This document shows, piece by piece, positions 36,497-45,245 of a stretch of DNA of 64,000 nt (positions are counted from its first letter, which is position 1; every line of letters starts with the position of its first letter). The stretch spans positions 124,001 through 188,000 of the forward strand of contig NZ_JAKNCT010000002.1 of the NCBI RefSeq assembly GCF_022134585.1, given 5' to 3'. A program made the position numbers and the translations under genes. This DNA is from Mesosutterella porci. GTDB lineage: Bacteria > Pseudomonadota > Gammaproteobacteria > Burkholderiales > Burkholderiaceae_F. The notes beneath the pieces are model-generated. The model searched no databases and was not told the origin of the DNA. It saw only the letters and a list, made by a program, of their open reading frames with translations.

Positions 36497-37171
36497 ATGT
36501 TTTCGCAGCAGCCTTCTGGCGGCCGCGCCTTTACAAGGGCGGAGATGGAAGCCGGGCCCCTGAAGCTGCTCCGGGAGGGGCATGCGGCCAACGCGCGCGT
36601 GTCCCTTTTTTCCTGCCGGGGCAGGGACTGGACGGTGAAGGATTTTTCAAGCCGTTCTTTTCCTGTCCGTGTGTTCCTCGCCCCGTTTCTTTTCTGGCGC
36701 GAGCTGAGGGCGATACGGATCCTGAAGGGCGTCGACGGCGTGCCCTCCGAAGGCTTCAGGATCGACCGCAACGCCATCGCCGTCTCCTTCGTGCCGGGCG
36801 AGTCGCTCTCCCGGGTGCTCGGGCGCGAACCCGAGCGGATGACCGTGTCATTCCTGAAGGCCATGGAAGACCTGATGGAGAGGGTGCACCGAGCAGGACT
36901 CGTTCACCTCGACGCCCGCGGAACCGGCAACTGGGTTGTCCGGCCCGACGGAACGCCGGGACTCATTGATTTCCAGGCGGCCGTGAGCACCCGGTGGCTG
37001 CCCCGCGGGCTGCGCCGCATTCTCGAGGACATCGATATGAGCGGCGTGCTGAAAAAGTGGCAGGAATGTCACCCCGAGGCCATGGGGGCGGAGCGGCGGG
37101 CGCGGCTTCACCGCGGCAACCGCCTGCGCAGCCTCTGGCGCATCAAGGGCTACCTTGGGCTTCGCAAGTAG
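36497..37171 (+). CDS. Small kinase-fold protein (RIO/lipopolysaccharide-kinase-like)
   Basis: About 224 residues with the ATG at 36497; an upstream TTG lies inside the preceding gene. The catalytic core of protein-kinase-like folds is visible: VHLDARGTGNWVV (about 133-145, HxDxxxxN) and the metal-binding LIDFQAAV (about 153-160), with Lys in WTVKDFSSRSF as the likely ATP-contacting lysine. The N-lobe is reduced and hydrophobic at VFLAPFLFWREL (about 56-67). The best guess is a RIO-like or Kdo/heptose-kinase-like phosphotransferase; the substrate cannot be read. It is probably co-transcribed with the preceding hypothetical gene. Confidence 0.6.
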   Translation: MFSQQPSGGRAFTRAEMEAGPLKLLREGHAANARVSLFSCRGRDWTVKDFSSRSFPVRVFLAPFLFWRELRAIRILKGVDGVPSEGFRIDRNAIAVSFVPGESLSRVLGREPERMTVSFLKAMEDLMERVHRAGLVHLDARGTGNWVVRPDGTPGLIDFQAAVSTRWLPRGLRRILEDIDMSGVLKKWQECHPEAMGAERRARLHRGNRLRSLWRIKGYLGLRK

Positions 37172-37243
37172 GACCGCGGCAACGGGCGCCTGCCGCCCGC
37201 TTCAAGGCAGGACCTTCTTTTTACAGTTAGTGAGAGACACCGT

Positions 37244-38908
37244 ATGCCTCAGTATGTTTTTTCCCTGAATCGCGTGGGGAAGATCGTTCCTCCCAAAAAA
37301 CAGATTCTGAAGGATATTTCCCTGTCCTTTTTCCCGGGGGCGAAGATCGGCGTGCTCGGCCTGAACGGAGCGGGCAAGTCCACGCTCCTCAAGATCATGG
37401 CCGGAGTCGACAAGGACTTCGAGGGCGAAGCCATTCCCCAGAAGGGGCTCAAGATCGGCTATCTGCCCCAGGAGCCGGAGCTCAATCCCGAGGAGACGGT
37501 GCGCGAGGCGGTCGAGGCCGGCATGGGCGAGGTGATGCAGGCGAGAAAGAGGCTCGAGGAGGTATACGCCGAATACGCGGATCCGGACGCGGATTTTGAC
37601 AAACTGGCCGCCGAGCAGGCGCAGCTCGAAGCCGTCATCGCCGCGGCGGGAACCAACGCCGAGACTCAGATGGAAATCGCCGCCGACGCGCTGAGGCTGC
37701 CGCCCTGGGACGCCCGCATCGGCAATCTCTCGGGAGGCGAGCGCCGCCGGGTGGCGCTCTGCCGGCTGCTGCTCTCTCAGCCCGAGATGCTGCTGCTTGA
37801 TGAGCCCACCAACCACCTCGACGCGGAGAGCGTGGAGTGGCTGGAGCAGTACCTGCACCGCTTCCCCGGAACGGTTGTGGCCGTCACCCACGACCGATAT
37901 TTCCTTGACAATGCGGCCGAATGGATTCTCGAGCTCGACCGCGGCGAAGGCATTCCCTGGAAGGGCAACTACTCCTCCTGGCTCGACCAGAAGGAGAAGC
38001 GGCTGGAAGTCGAGAGGCGGCAGAACGAGGCGCGTAGCAAGGCAATCGCCCGCGAGCTCGAATGGGTGCGTCAGAACCCCAAGGGTCGGCAGGCGAAAAG
38101 CAAGGCCCGTCTCGCCCGGTTTGAGGAGCTGTCCTCCTACGAGTATCAGGAGCGCAACGAAACCAACGAGATTTTTATTCCTGTGGCGGACCGGCTGGGC
38201 AAGTCCGTGATCGAGTTCGATCACGTGAGCAAGGGCTTCGGCGACAGGCTGCTGATCGATGACCTGTCGTTTGTCGTTCCCCCGGGGGCTATCGTCGGCG
38301 TGATCGGTCCGAACGGCGCGGGCAAGTCCACGCTCTTTCGGATGATAACCGGCAAGCAGCAGCCCGATTCGGGCCAGATCCGCATCGGGCCGACCGTGCA
38401 AATCGCGGCCGTGGACCAGCTGCGCACGGCGCTGCCCAACGACAAGACCGTCTTCGAAGCCGTAAGCGGCGGACTCGACGTGATCCAGGTGGGCAAGTTC
38501 GAGATGCCCTCGCGCGCTTATCTCGGCCGCTTCAATTTCAAGGGCCAGGACCAGCAGAAGCGGGTGGGGGACCTCTCGGGCGGAGAGCGCGGCAGACTGC
38601 ATCTGGCCAAGACCCTGCTTGCGGGCGGCAACGTGCTGCTGCTCGACGAGCCGTCGAACGACCTCGATGTGGAGACTCTGCGGGCGCTGGAAGACGCGCT
38701 GCTCGAGTTCCCGGGCTGTGCGATGGTGACCTCCCATGACCGGTGGTTCCTCGACAGGATCGCCACCCACATTCTCGCCTTCGAGGGTGATTCCAAAGTG
38801 GTCTTTTTCTCGGGCAACTTCCACGAGTACGAAGCCGACAAGGTCCGCCGCCTGGGCGAGGAGGCGGCGCGGCCGCACCGCATCCGCTTCAAGCCGCTCA
38901 AGCACTGA
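37244..38908 (+). CDS. ettA: Energy-dependent translational throttle protein EttA
   Basis: ABC-F ATPase that binds the ribosomal E site and gates the first elongation cycle according to ATP/ADP ratio. It has 554 residues. The first ATPase has Walker A GLNGAGKST, signature LSGGERRRVAL and LLLDEPTNHLD. The EttA arm lies within it, and the P-site tRNA interaction linker (about 240-310: EKRLEVERRQNEARSKAIARELEWVRQ) follows. The second ATPase has GPNGAGKST, LSGGERGRLHL and LLLDEPSNDLD. Full length and intact. Confidence 0.96.
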   Translation: MPQYVFSLNRVGKIVPPKKQILKDISLSFFPGAKIGVLGLNGAGKSTLLKIMAGVDKDFEGEAIPQKGLKIGYLPQEPELNPEETVREAVEAGMGEVMQARKRLEEVYAEYADPDADFDKLAAEQAQLEAVIAAAGTNAETQMEIAADALRLPPWDARIGNLSGGERRRVALCRLLLSQPEMLLLDEPTNHLDAESVEWLEQYLHRFPGTVVAVTHDRYFLDNAAEWILELDRGEGIPWKGNYSSWLDQKEKRLEVERRQNEARSKAIARELEWVRQNPKGRQAKSKARLARFEELSSYEYQERNETNEIFIPVADRLGKSVIEFDHVSKGFGDRLLIDDLSFVVPPGAIVGVIGPNGAGKSTLFRMITGKQQPDSGQIRIGPTVQIAAVDQLRTALPNDKTVFEAVSGGLDVIQVGKFEMPSRAYLGRFNFKGQDQQKRVGDLSGGERGRLHLAKTLLAGGNVLLLDEPSNDLDVETLRALEDALLEFPGCAMVTSHDRWFLDRIATHILAFEGDSKVVFFSGNFHEYEADKVRRLGEEAARPHRIRFKPLKH

Positions 38909-38935
38909 GAAAGAGGGGGCTCTTCCTTTCTTTGG

Positions 38936-38977
38936 ACCGGAATCGGGGCCGCCCTGATTCCGGTTGGCGGCTTTTTT
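38936..38977 (+). terminator. Terminator after ettA with overlapping alternative stems
   Basis: GCCGCC (38948-38953) pairs with GGCGGC (38966-38971) directly before a T6 run. The longer arms ACCGGAATC (38936-38944) and GATTCCGGT (38956-38964) also pair perfectly and enclose the first terminator arm in their loop. The two stems interlock, so they must either compete or form an H-type pseudoknot. Confidence 0.75.
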
Positions 38978-39047
38978 ACGCGAAATGCGCTAAAGTGGCG
39001 GCTTTCACGGGAGGGCCGCATGCGCCCGCCCAGCGGATTTCTGAAAA

Positions 39048-39866
39048 ATGGACGTTTTTTATCTCTTCCAGGTTGCCATGATGGGCATCGTCGAGGGGCT
39101 CACGGAGTTTCTCCCCATCTCGTCGACCGGGCATCTGATCGTGGCGGCGGGAGTCCTCGGCTTCCGTCCGCCCGACAAGGACACTTTCATCGTTTCCATT
39201 CAGGCCGGGGCGATCCTCGCGGTCTGCTGGCACTACCGCAGCAGAATACTGCTGGTCCTGGAAAACCTCTTTCGTCCGGGCATCCAGCGCAATCTCGCCG
39301 TGAACACGGTGGTCGCCTTTCTGCCCGCGGCCCTGGCGGGCGTTCTGCTGGCCGGGTTTATCCAGAGCAGGCTCTTTAATCCCGTCACGGTGGCCTCGGC
39401 GCTGGTGGTCGGCGGCATCATCATCCTCTGGGTGGAAAACAGGATTGAGCGGCTCGGAATTCAGCCGCGCGTTGCCGCCATGGACGACATGGCGTGGCGC
39501 GATGCGCTGAAGGTGGGCTGCATGCAGTGTTTTGCGCTCATTCCCGGCATGAGCCGCTCCGGGGCCACGATCATCGGAGGCATGCTCTGCGGCTTGTCGC
39601 GGCAGGCCGCGACGGAGTTCTCATTTTTTCTGGCCATCCCCACGATTTTCGGGGCCACGGTCTACGATCTGTGGAAGAGCCGGGCCGATCTGGTGGAGGT
39701 CAACCTGCCAGGGCTTTCCATAGGCTTTGCAGTGTCCTTCCTGTCGGCTCTCGTTGTAGTGAAGTGGCTCCTGAGGTTCGTCGCCCACAACAACTTCCGG
39801 GGTTTTGGCTGGTACCGCATCGTCTTCGGGCTTGTGGTGCTGGGCTACTGCGCCTTCCTGCCCTGA
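39048..39866 (+). CDS. uppP: Undecaprenyl-diphosphatase UppP (BacA)
   Basis: Integral membrane phosphatase that recycles the undecaprenyl carrier for peptidoglycan and O-antigen synthesis and gives bacitracin tolerance. It has 272 residues and about eight hydrophobic helices. The active-site segments EGLTEFLPISSTGHL (about 16-30, with the catalytic Glu and the Ser/His) and PGMSRSGATIIGGM (about 167-180) are intact. It stands alone after the ettA terminator. Confidence 0.97.
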   Translation: MDVFYLFQVAMMGIVEGLTEFLPISSTGHLIVAAGVLGFRPPDKDTFIVSIQAGAILAVCWHYRSRILLVLENLFRPGIQRNLAVNTVVAFLPAALAGVLLAGFIQSRLFNPVTVASALVVGGIIILWVENRIERLGIQPRVAAMDDMAWRDALKVGCMQCFALIPGMSRSGATIIGGMLCGLSRQAATEFSFFLAIPTIFGATVYDLWKSRADLVEVNLPGLSIGFAVSFLSALVVVKWLLRFVAHNNFRGFGWYRIVFGLVVLGYCAFLP

Positions 39867-39935
39867 CGGGGCCCGCGCAGGAGGCGCGGGGCCGCCCTGC
39901 CTTTTGTGTGGTGGTAGGGCGCCGCCTCCGCCGTC

Positions 39936-40658
39936 TCAGGGTCTGCGGATGTAGACGAGGTCCCAGATTCCGTAGCCCAGCCGCTCGCCGCGCTGCTGGA
40001 ACTTGGTGCTCGGGCGCTCGCACAGGGGGTTCGCCATCACCGGGCAGTAGCCGCATCCCTTCCAGTCCTGCAGCGCCGGCTCGTGCGAGAGCACGTCGAG
40101 CATCTGCTCGGCGTAGTTCTCCCAGTCCGTCGCACAGTGCAGGTAGCCGCCCGGCGCAATGCGGCTGCAAAGCTTCGAGATGAAGGGCTGGGCTACCAGG
40201 CGGCGCTTGTGGTGCCGGGCCTTGCGCCAGGGATCGGGAAAGAAGATGTGGACGCCGGCAAGGGAGCCTTCCGGGATCATTTTCTCGACCACGTCAACCG
40301 CATCATGGCGAATGATCCGCACGTTGGTGAGCGACATTTCGCTCAGCCGCTTGGCAAGAGCCCCGACGCCCGGCGGAAACACTTCGCAGCCGAGGAAGTT
40401 GATCTCGGGGTGGGTCTGCGCGATGGCGGCCGTGGTCTCTCCCATTCCGCAGCCGATTTCAAAGACAAGCGGGGCCTTGCGGCCGAAAATCGCCTCGAAG
40501 TCGGCCGGCCGTTCCTCATAGGCTACTTCATAGAGCGGGAAGAGTTCGTCGAGGGAGCGGCGCTGGGCGTTGCTGATGTGCCCGCGGCGCATGCTGAAGC
40601 TGCGGATGTGGCGCTTTTTCAGCTCCTCGAGCTGCTCCGGGGTGAGGTCTGTGCTCAT
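39936..40658 (-). CDS. trmB: tRNA (guanine-N7-)-methyltransferase
   Basis: Makes m7G46 in tRNA variable loops using SAM. It has 240 residues. The SAM-binding motif is FEIGCGMGETTAAIA (about 66-80), and the TrmB signatures are HIFFPDPWRKARHHKRRLV (about 137-155) and STKFQQRGERLGYGIWDL at the C-terminus. It lies downstream of tRNA-Gly on the same strand but is separated from it by a terminator. Confidence 0.97.
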   Translation of the reverse strand: MSTDLTPEQLEELKKRHIRSFSMRRGHISNAQRRSLDELFPLYEVAYEERPADFEAIFGRKAPLVFEIGCGMGETTAAIAQTHPEINFLGCEVFPPGVGALAKRLSEMSLTNVRIIRHDAVDVVEKMIPEGSLAGVHIFFPDPWRKARHHKRRLVAQPFISKLCSRIAPGGYLHCATDWENYAEQMLDVLSHEPALQDWKGCGYCPVMANPLCERPSTKFQQRGERLGYGIWDLVYIRRP

Positions 40659-40682
40659 GGCTCGAAGTTTTCCTTGTCAGAC

Positions 40683-40718
40683 GAAAAAACCGACGCGTTC
40701 AATCTGGCGCGTCGGTTT
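40683..40718 (-). terminator. Intrinsic terminator of tRNA-Gly
   Basis: On the minus strand AAACCGACGCG (40718-40708) pairs with CGCGTCGGTTT (40697-40687) across a 10-nt loop, and the second arm runs into a T6 tract. It insulates trmB from the tRNA gene. Confidence 0.92.
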
Positions 40719-40724
40719 CGAAAC

Positions 40725-40798
40725 TGGAGCGGGTGAAGGGAATCGAACCCTCGTAGGTAGCTTGGGAAGCTACAGCTCTGCCATTGAGCTACACCCGC
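40725..40798 (-). tRNA. tRNA-Gly (anticodon CCC)
   Basis: A 74-nt cloverleaf with encoded CCA. Acceptor GCGGGTG/CACCCGC. The anticodon stem GTAGC/GCTAC holds the loop TTCCCAA, so 34-36 is CCC. The T-loop GGTTCGATTCC is intact. It closely resembles the E. coli glyU tRNA and reads GGG. Confidence 0.95.
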
Positions 40799-40863
40799 AT
40801 GAGTTGCTAATAATATCAGGGATTGGACATTTTTGCCAATCCCTGACTGGCCGGCCGGGAACC

Positions 40864-41523
40864 TCAGCGGTGCGAGACCTTTCGGACGGTCCAGTCGCCG
40901 AGCGACTGCATGCCTTGCACGAAGAGGATCAGCACGATCACGACGGTGTACATGATCTCGGGCATGAAGCGCTGGTAGCCGTAGCGGATGGCGAGGTCGC
41001 CCAGGCCCCCGCCGCCGATCGCGCCGGCCATGGCCGAGGCGCCCACCAGCGAAACCAGAGCGATGGTGATGCCGGCGATGATGCCGGGCAGCGCTTCGGG
41101 CAGCAGCACCTTGCTCACGATCTGCAGGTCGGTAGCGCCCATGGAGAGGGCCGCTTCGACCAGGCCCCTGTCGACTTCCCGCAGGCTCGACTCGACCAGC
41201 CTTGAAATCATGGGAGCCGCGGCGATCGTGAGCGGAACGAGGGCGGCGGCGGTGCCGATCGAAGTGCCCACGATGAGGCGCGTAAGGGGCTGGATCGCCA
41301 CCAGCAGGATGATGAACGGGGTCGAGCGGATGGCGTTGACGATGATGCCCGTGACGCGGTTGAAGGCTCCGGCGGGGCGGATGCCCTTCGGGGAGGTCGA
41401 GAACAGCAGCACCCCGAGCGGGATGCCGATGGCCGCCCCGATGCAGCCCGCGATCGCCACCATCTCGAGCGTCTCAAGGAACGAGTCGAACAGCATCTTC
41501 CACATTTCAGGCGACAACAGCAT
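40864..41523 (-). CDS. metI: D-methionine ABC transporter permease MetI
   Basis: Inner-membrane permease of the MetNIQ methionine importer. It has 219 residues and about five hydrophobic helices. The EAA loop that docks on the ATPase is EAALSMGATDLQIVSKVLLPEALPGI (about 121-146). Its first 17 nt overlap the end of metN. No metQ substrate-binding lipoprotein gene follows; tRNA-Gly comes next. Confidence 0.95.
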   Translation of the reverse strand: MLLSPEMWKMLFDSFLETLEMVAIAGCIGAAIGIPLGVLLFSTSPKGIRPAGAFNRVTGIIVNAIRSTPFIILLVAIQPLTRLIVGTSIGTAAALVPLTIAAAPMISRLVESSLREVDRGLVEAALSMGATDLQIVSKVLLPEALPGIIAGITIALVSLVGASAMAGAIGGGGLGDLAIRYGYQRFMPEIMYTVVIVLILFVQGMQSLGDWTVRKVSHR

Positions 41524-42562
41524 CGTTTAACTCCTCAATCTGAATATGGTTGGCCAGGAGAAAGGCGTGGACCCGATCGTAGGCTTCCGGCGAGCAGGAG
41601 GCCACCACGGTGAGGCTGCCGAAGGTTTTTCCCTGGATTTCGGAAATCTGCCCGGCGAGAATGTTGAAGTTGACCCCATAGTCCGTCGCGCAGGTGGAGA
41701 TGACCGGCTGCGTGGCCTCCTCGCCGACGAAGGTGAGCCGCAGGGCCTTGTTGCACTGACCCGGGTGGGCGGCGAATTCGGTGTGGATCTTTTCGATCAC
41801 GCTGGGCGGCAGCTCCGTGCAGAGGATGCCGCTCAGCATGCTGCGGGTCGTGGGATGCTTCGGGCTGCGGAAGACATCGAGCACGGCCCCCCGTTCGATG
41901 ATCTCGCCGTGGTCCATGACGACGATGCGTTCGCAGATCTGCTTCACCACCTCCATCTGGTGGGTGATCATCACGATGGTGACCCCGAGCTCCCGGTTGA
42001 TCCTGCGCAGCAGCGCGAGCGTCGAGACGGTCGTCTCCGGGTCGAGGGCCGAGGTGGCCTCGTCGGACAGGAGCACTTTCGGGTCGTTGGCGAGCGCTCG
42101 GGCGATGCCCACGCGCTGCTTTTGTCCACCGGAGAGCTGCGAGGGGTATTTGTCGCGGTGCTCCGTGAGCCCGACGAGCTTGAGAAGCGGTTCCACCTTC
42201 TGCCGGATCCTGTCCTTCGGCATTCCGGTCAGCTCGAGCGGCAGGGCGACGTTGCCGTAAACGGTCCTCGAGGAAAGGAGGTTGAAATGCTGGAAGATCA
42301 TGCCGATCTTGTGGCGCACGGTCCGCAGCTGCGCGTCGTCCAGGGCGAGAAGGTCCTGGCCGTCGACCAGCACCTTGCCGCGCGTCGGGCGGTTCAGCAG
42401 GTTGATGCAGCGCACCAAAGTGGATTTTCCGGCGCCGCTCCTGCCGAGGACGCCGAAAATCTCTCCGTCCTCGATCGTGACGGAGACGTCCTTCACGGCA
42501 TCCAGAGTGCCTTTGCCGTCCGGGGAGGGATAGGTCTGCCAAATGTGTTGTAGTTCAATCAT
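41507..42562 (-). CDS. metN: Methionine import ATP-binding protein MetN
   Basis: ATPase of the MetNIQ importer. With the ATG at 42562 (MIELQHIW) it has 351 residues, the family length; AGGAAG lies about 9 nt upstream. An ATG at 42589 with GGGAG is a possible longer start. Walker A is GRSGAGKST, the signature LSGGQKQRVGIARAL, Walker B LLSDEATSALD. The C-terminal NIL domain (about 265-345: LRLTFVGEEATQPVIST) senses methionine and inhibits transport. Upstream 42563-42743 shows no SAM riboswitch or clear promoter. Confidence 0.95.
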   Translation of the reverse strand: MIELQHIWQTYPSPDGKGTLDAVKDVSVTIEDGEIFGVLGRSGAGKSTLVRCINLLNRPTRGKVLVDGQDLLALDDAQLRTVRHKIGMIFQHFNLLSSRTVYGNVALPLELTGMPKDRIRQKVEPLLKLVGLTEHRDKYPSQLSGGQKQRVGIARALANDPKVLLSDEATSALDPETTVSTLALLRRINRELGVTIVMITHQMEVVKQICERIVVMDHGEIIERGAVLDVFRSPKHPTTRSMLSGILCTELPPSVIEKIHTEFAAHPGQCNKALRLTFVGEEATQPVISTCATDYGVNFNILAGQISEIQGKTFGSLTVVASCSPEAYDRVHAFLLANHIQIEELNDAVVA

Positions 42563-42743
42563 GTCTTTTTTCTTCCTGAACCGCCGCATGCCGGGCTCCC
42601 TTTGAGGGGCCGGCCTCGAGTCTGCAAGTTTAAAGGCTGCCGACGGGCCGCGGGGCGGCCGCGGAGAGGGCTTTTGCCGTATTACCCGGTGGTCCGGGGG
42701 AGAGGCGCGGGAAAAGCCCGGCAAAAAAGGCGCATACGCCCGG

Positions 42744-43340
42744 CTAATGGACCGGGGCGAGGAAAAAGCCGCAGCGCTCGTGCGAACCGTCGTCCGAATT
42801 CATCCGGGCATGCATGAGAAGCACCATCTGCATGGAGCCCCGCAGCCTGGGTCCCAGCTCCTTGATTTTCTTCAGGGCAAAGCGCGAGCGCTCTTCAAGC
42901 ACCTCTTCCCAGTCTCCGCGGTCCGGCTCCGAGAAGTGCAGCAGGAAGGCTCTGCCGGGCGGAATGCGCGTGACGGCTTCGTTCATCGGCATGCCGCAGC
43001 GGTGCGCATCGGACTTCTTCACGATAAGCCCCCAGCTCAAGGCCAGCTCCTGTGAACCACTCCCTGCGGGGGAGCCTTCGGCCGGAGGTTCGATTGAAAG
43101 AGAAGATTTAACAACGGGCATCCAGTCGATCCACCGGGGCAGAATGCTACGGATCCTGGGATCGTCGAGAAAGGACAGCCCGGTGGAGTGCGGCAGGTAC
43201 AGCTAGGCCTGAGTCTCGCGGACCTCCCAGTCGTTGCCCCAGCGGGGTCTGCCCGCCGCCTCGGCGGCCCGGGCGGCTTCCCTGCGCCTTGCAAACCAGG
43301 CCTTCAGGCCCTCGTGCTCGGCCACGACCGCACTGTCGCG
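42744..43340 (-). pseudogene. Remnant of an unidentified gene, in-frame stop and truncated 5' end
   Basis: A minus-strand frame reads continuously from about 43340 to the stop at 42744 except for one in-frame TAG at 43205-43203. Before it the protein reads EHEGLKAWFARRREAARAA and GNDWEVRETQA; after it LYLPHSTGLSFLDDPRIRSI, then 125 codons from an internal Met (43121). There is no plausible start codon after the TAG with a ribosome-binding site. Upstream, near 43340, the frame runs into antisense of the flavoprotein remnant, so the N-terminus has been lost. The family is not recognised. The 125-codon downstream part could in principle be expressed as a short protein. Confidence 0.45.
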
Positions 43341-43343
43341 TTC

Positions 43344-44998
43344 GATTCTGCGGCGAAGTGCATCGCGCAGGCGAAGGGCGAGATTCCGGTCGAGGTGATC
43401 ACGAAAGGCGAGTCCTCCGACAGCGGTGACTGGCTCGGCAAGCCCCCCCGAGATTGCCGAGAAGGGCATCACCGCAACCTATGACACGAACGTCCTCGTC
43501 GTGGGCTACGGCACGGGCGGCATGTTCGCCGTGGCCGCCGCGGAGGAGGGCGAAAAGGTGATCGGCATCGACCTCTTCCCCACCGGCACAGGCATCCGCG
43601 ACGATCTTGGCGCCATCAATTCCAGGTATCAGAAGGCTTACGGAACGAAAATCGACAAGTTCGACTTCGTCACTGCGGCCACCCAGTACGCCGCCGGGCA
43701 CCTCAGCCAGGACCTCGTCAAGCTCTGGTGCGACCGCTCGGGCGAGGCGATCGACTGGTACGGCGACCGGCTCGCGGAGCGCGGCATCAGGCTCGTGCAC
43801 GAGTCAGGCGACAAAGTGGACCAGTCCCGCTGCCATCATTTCCCGACAGGGCGCTCGCCTGCCTGGCCCTATTCAATTGGCAGCGGCAAGATCCAGTCCG
43901 CTTCCAAGGGGCCTGTTCTCACGGGCAACATCATCCTTCACGACTATGCGGTGAAAAAGGGCGCGCTTCGACTACGAGACCACGATGGTGAAGCTCGAAA
44001 GGAAGGGCGGCCGCATGGCGGGCTGCATCGCGAGGAACTCCGAGGGCAAATACGTCCGGTACAACACCCGCAAGGGCGTCGTGGTCGCCACCGGCGGCTA
44101 CTCCCAGAACTACCCGATGATGGAGGCCCTCCAGCCCTGGAACCTGCGCATCATCGGCCGCAACTGCTCCATGCCCGGAGTCCGCGGCGACGGCATCCGG
44201 GCCTGTCTCTGGGTCGGCGCCAAAATGGACGAGACGCACAGCATGATGATGTTTGACCGCTGCGCGCTGCGCCCCGACCAGAAGGTGGGCGTGGAGACCG
44301 CCAAGTCCGGTGACAACGGCTTTTTCTGGATGGGCTCCCAGCCCTGGCTCAAGGTGAACGCCGACGGCCACCGCTTTTTCAACGAATCGGGCACCTATGA
44401 GGGCATCCTGCACGCCGACGAGTATCAGAAAGGCCACTGCCACTACACCATCTTTGACAGCAACTGGCCCCGCTACGTCCAGCAGTTCAAGCAGCACGGC
44501 TGCTCGCGCCTGTATCCGTTCGAGAACGGCGTCGCGCCCAACATCCCGTGGCAGACCGTCGAGAAGACGCTGCCCGGGCTGATCGAGAAGGGGTTCCTTA
44601 TCAAGGCGGACACGATCGGAGACCTGGCGAAGGGCCTGAAGCTGCCGCCCGAGGAGCTGAAGAAAACCGTGGCCCGCTACAACGAGCTTGTAAGAAAGGG
44701 CAGGGACGAGGACTACGGGAAAGAGCCTTTCCGCCTGTCTCCCGTCGACAAGCCCCCGTTCTATGGAGCGAAGAACTGCGGCTACATCCTCTGCACGATG
44801 GACGGCATCCAGATCGACACTCACATGAACGCGATCGACACGGAGGGCAACCCGATTTCCGGCCTGTATGTCGTAGGGAATGATTCGGGCTCTTATTTCG
44901 CCAACACCTACCCGAATCTCGTGACCGGCATGGCCTGCGGCCGTACGGTGACTTTCGGACGCTTGGTCGGCAAGTACCTTGCCCGGAGCAAGGCCTGA
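43344..44998 (+). pseudogene. FAD-dependent fumarate/urocanate-reductase-like flavoprotein, frameshifted and 5'-truncated
   Basis: FAD_binding_2-family dehydrogenase/reductase of the type abundant in Sutterellaceae, probably an exported respiratory reductase. The reading starts around FDSAAKCIAQAKGEIPVEV (43344 on) with no start codon, signal peptide or heme domain, so the 5' end is missing. It changes frame at a C7 tract (43443-43449; six C would restore it), continues through the FAD dinucleotide motif VLVVGYGTGGMFAVAAA, and changes frame again at GCGCGC (43961-43966; one more GC pair would restore it). The rest is intact to the C-terminal YVVGNDSGSYFANTYPNLVTGMACGRTVTFGR. Likely non-functional. 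Confidence 0.85.
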
Positions 44999-45202
44999 GA
45001 GCCGCAGGCGGACGGGGCTGCGGTCCGCTCTCCAAAACCCGCGGCCCCTGCTCTGAAGCTTTCTCTCCATGCGCCCGCGCGCAGTCCTTGAAAAAGGCGG
45101 AGCGGGCGATTTTCTGCCCGGTCTTCTCCCAGAGGCCGGCTCTGCCGCAGAAAACACTGCCTGAAAGCGATCGGCAGGGGGCAGGGAAGATGGAGGGACC
45201 GA
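44999..45202. other. Intergenic region after the flavoprotein remnant
   Basis: It contains two interlocking short stems, CCGCAG (45002-45007)/CTGCGG (45018-45023) and GCGGAC (45008-45013)/GTCCGC (45023-45028), with no T-run. Nothing else is recognisable. Confidence 0.3.
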
Positions 45203-45240
45203 ATAAGAAAAAGGGTAGAACGCAGTTGCGTTCTACCCTT
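45203..45240 (-). terminator. Intrinsic terminator of the tRNA-Lys cluster
   Basis: A 13-bp perfect stem on the minus strand (45240-45228 with 45223-45211; core GGGTAGAACGC) with a 4-nt loop, running into TTTTTCTT. It ends the three-tRNA transcript. Confidence 0.92.
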
Positions 45241-45245
45241 CGAAT

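Noticed and set aside
37202-38905. 567-codon minus-strand frame opposite ettA
   Set aside because: Exact antisense of a complete ABC-F gene; long only because of high GC.
42563-42743. SAM riboswitch upstream of metN
   Set aside because: No conserved SAM aptamer pattern or associated terminator is visible.
43931-45157. 408-codon minus-strand frame opposite the flavoprotein
   Set aside because: Antisense shadow; the plus strand has clear FAD-reductase motifs.
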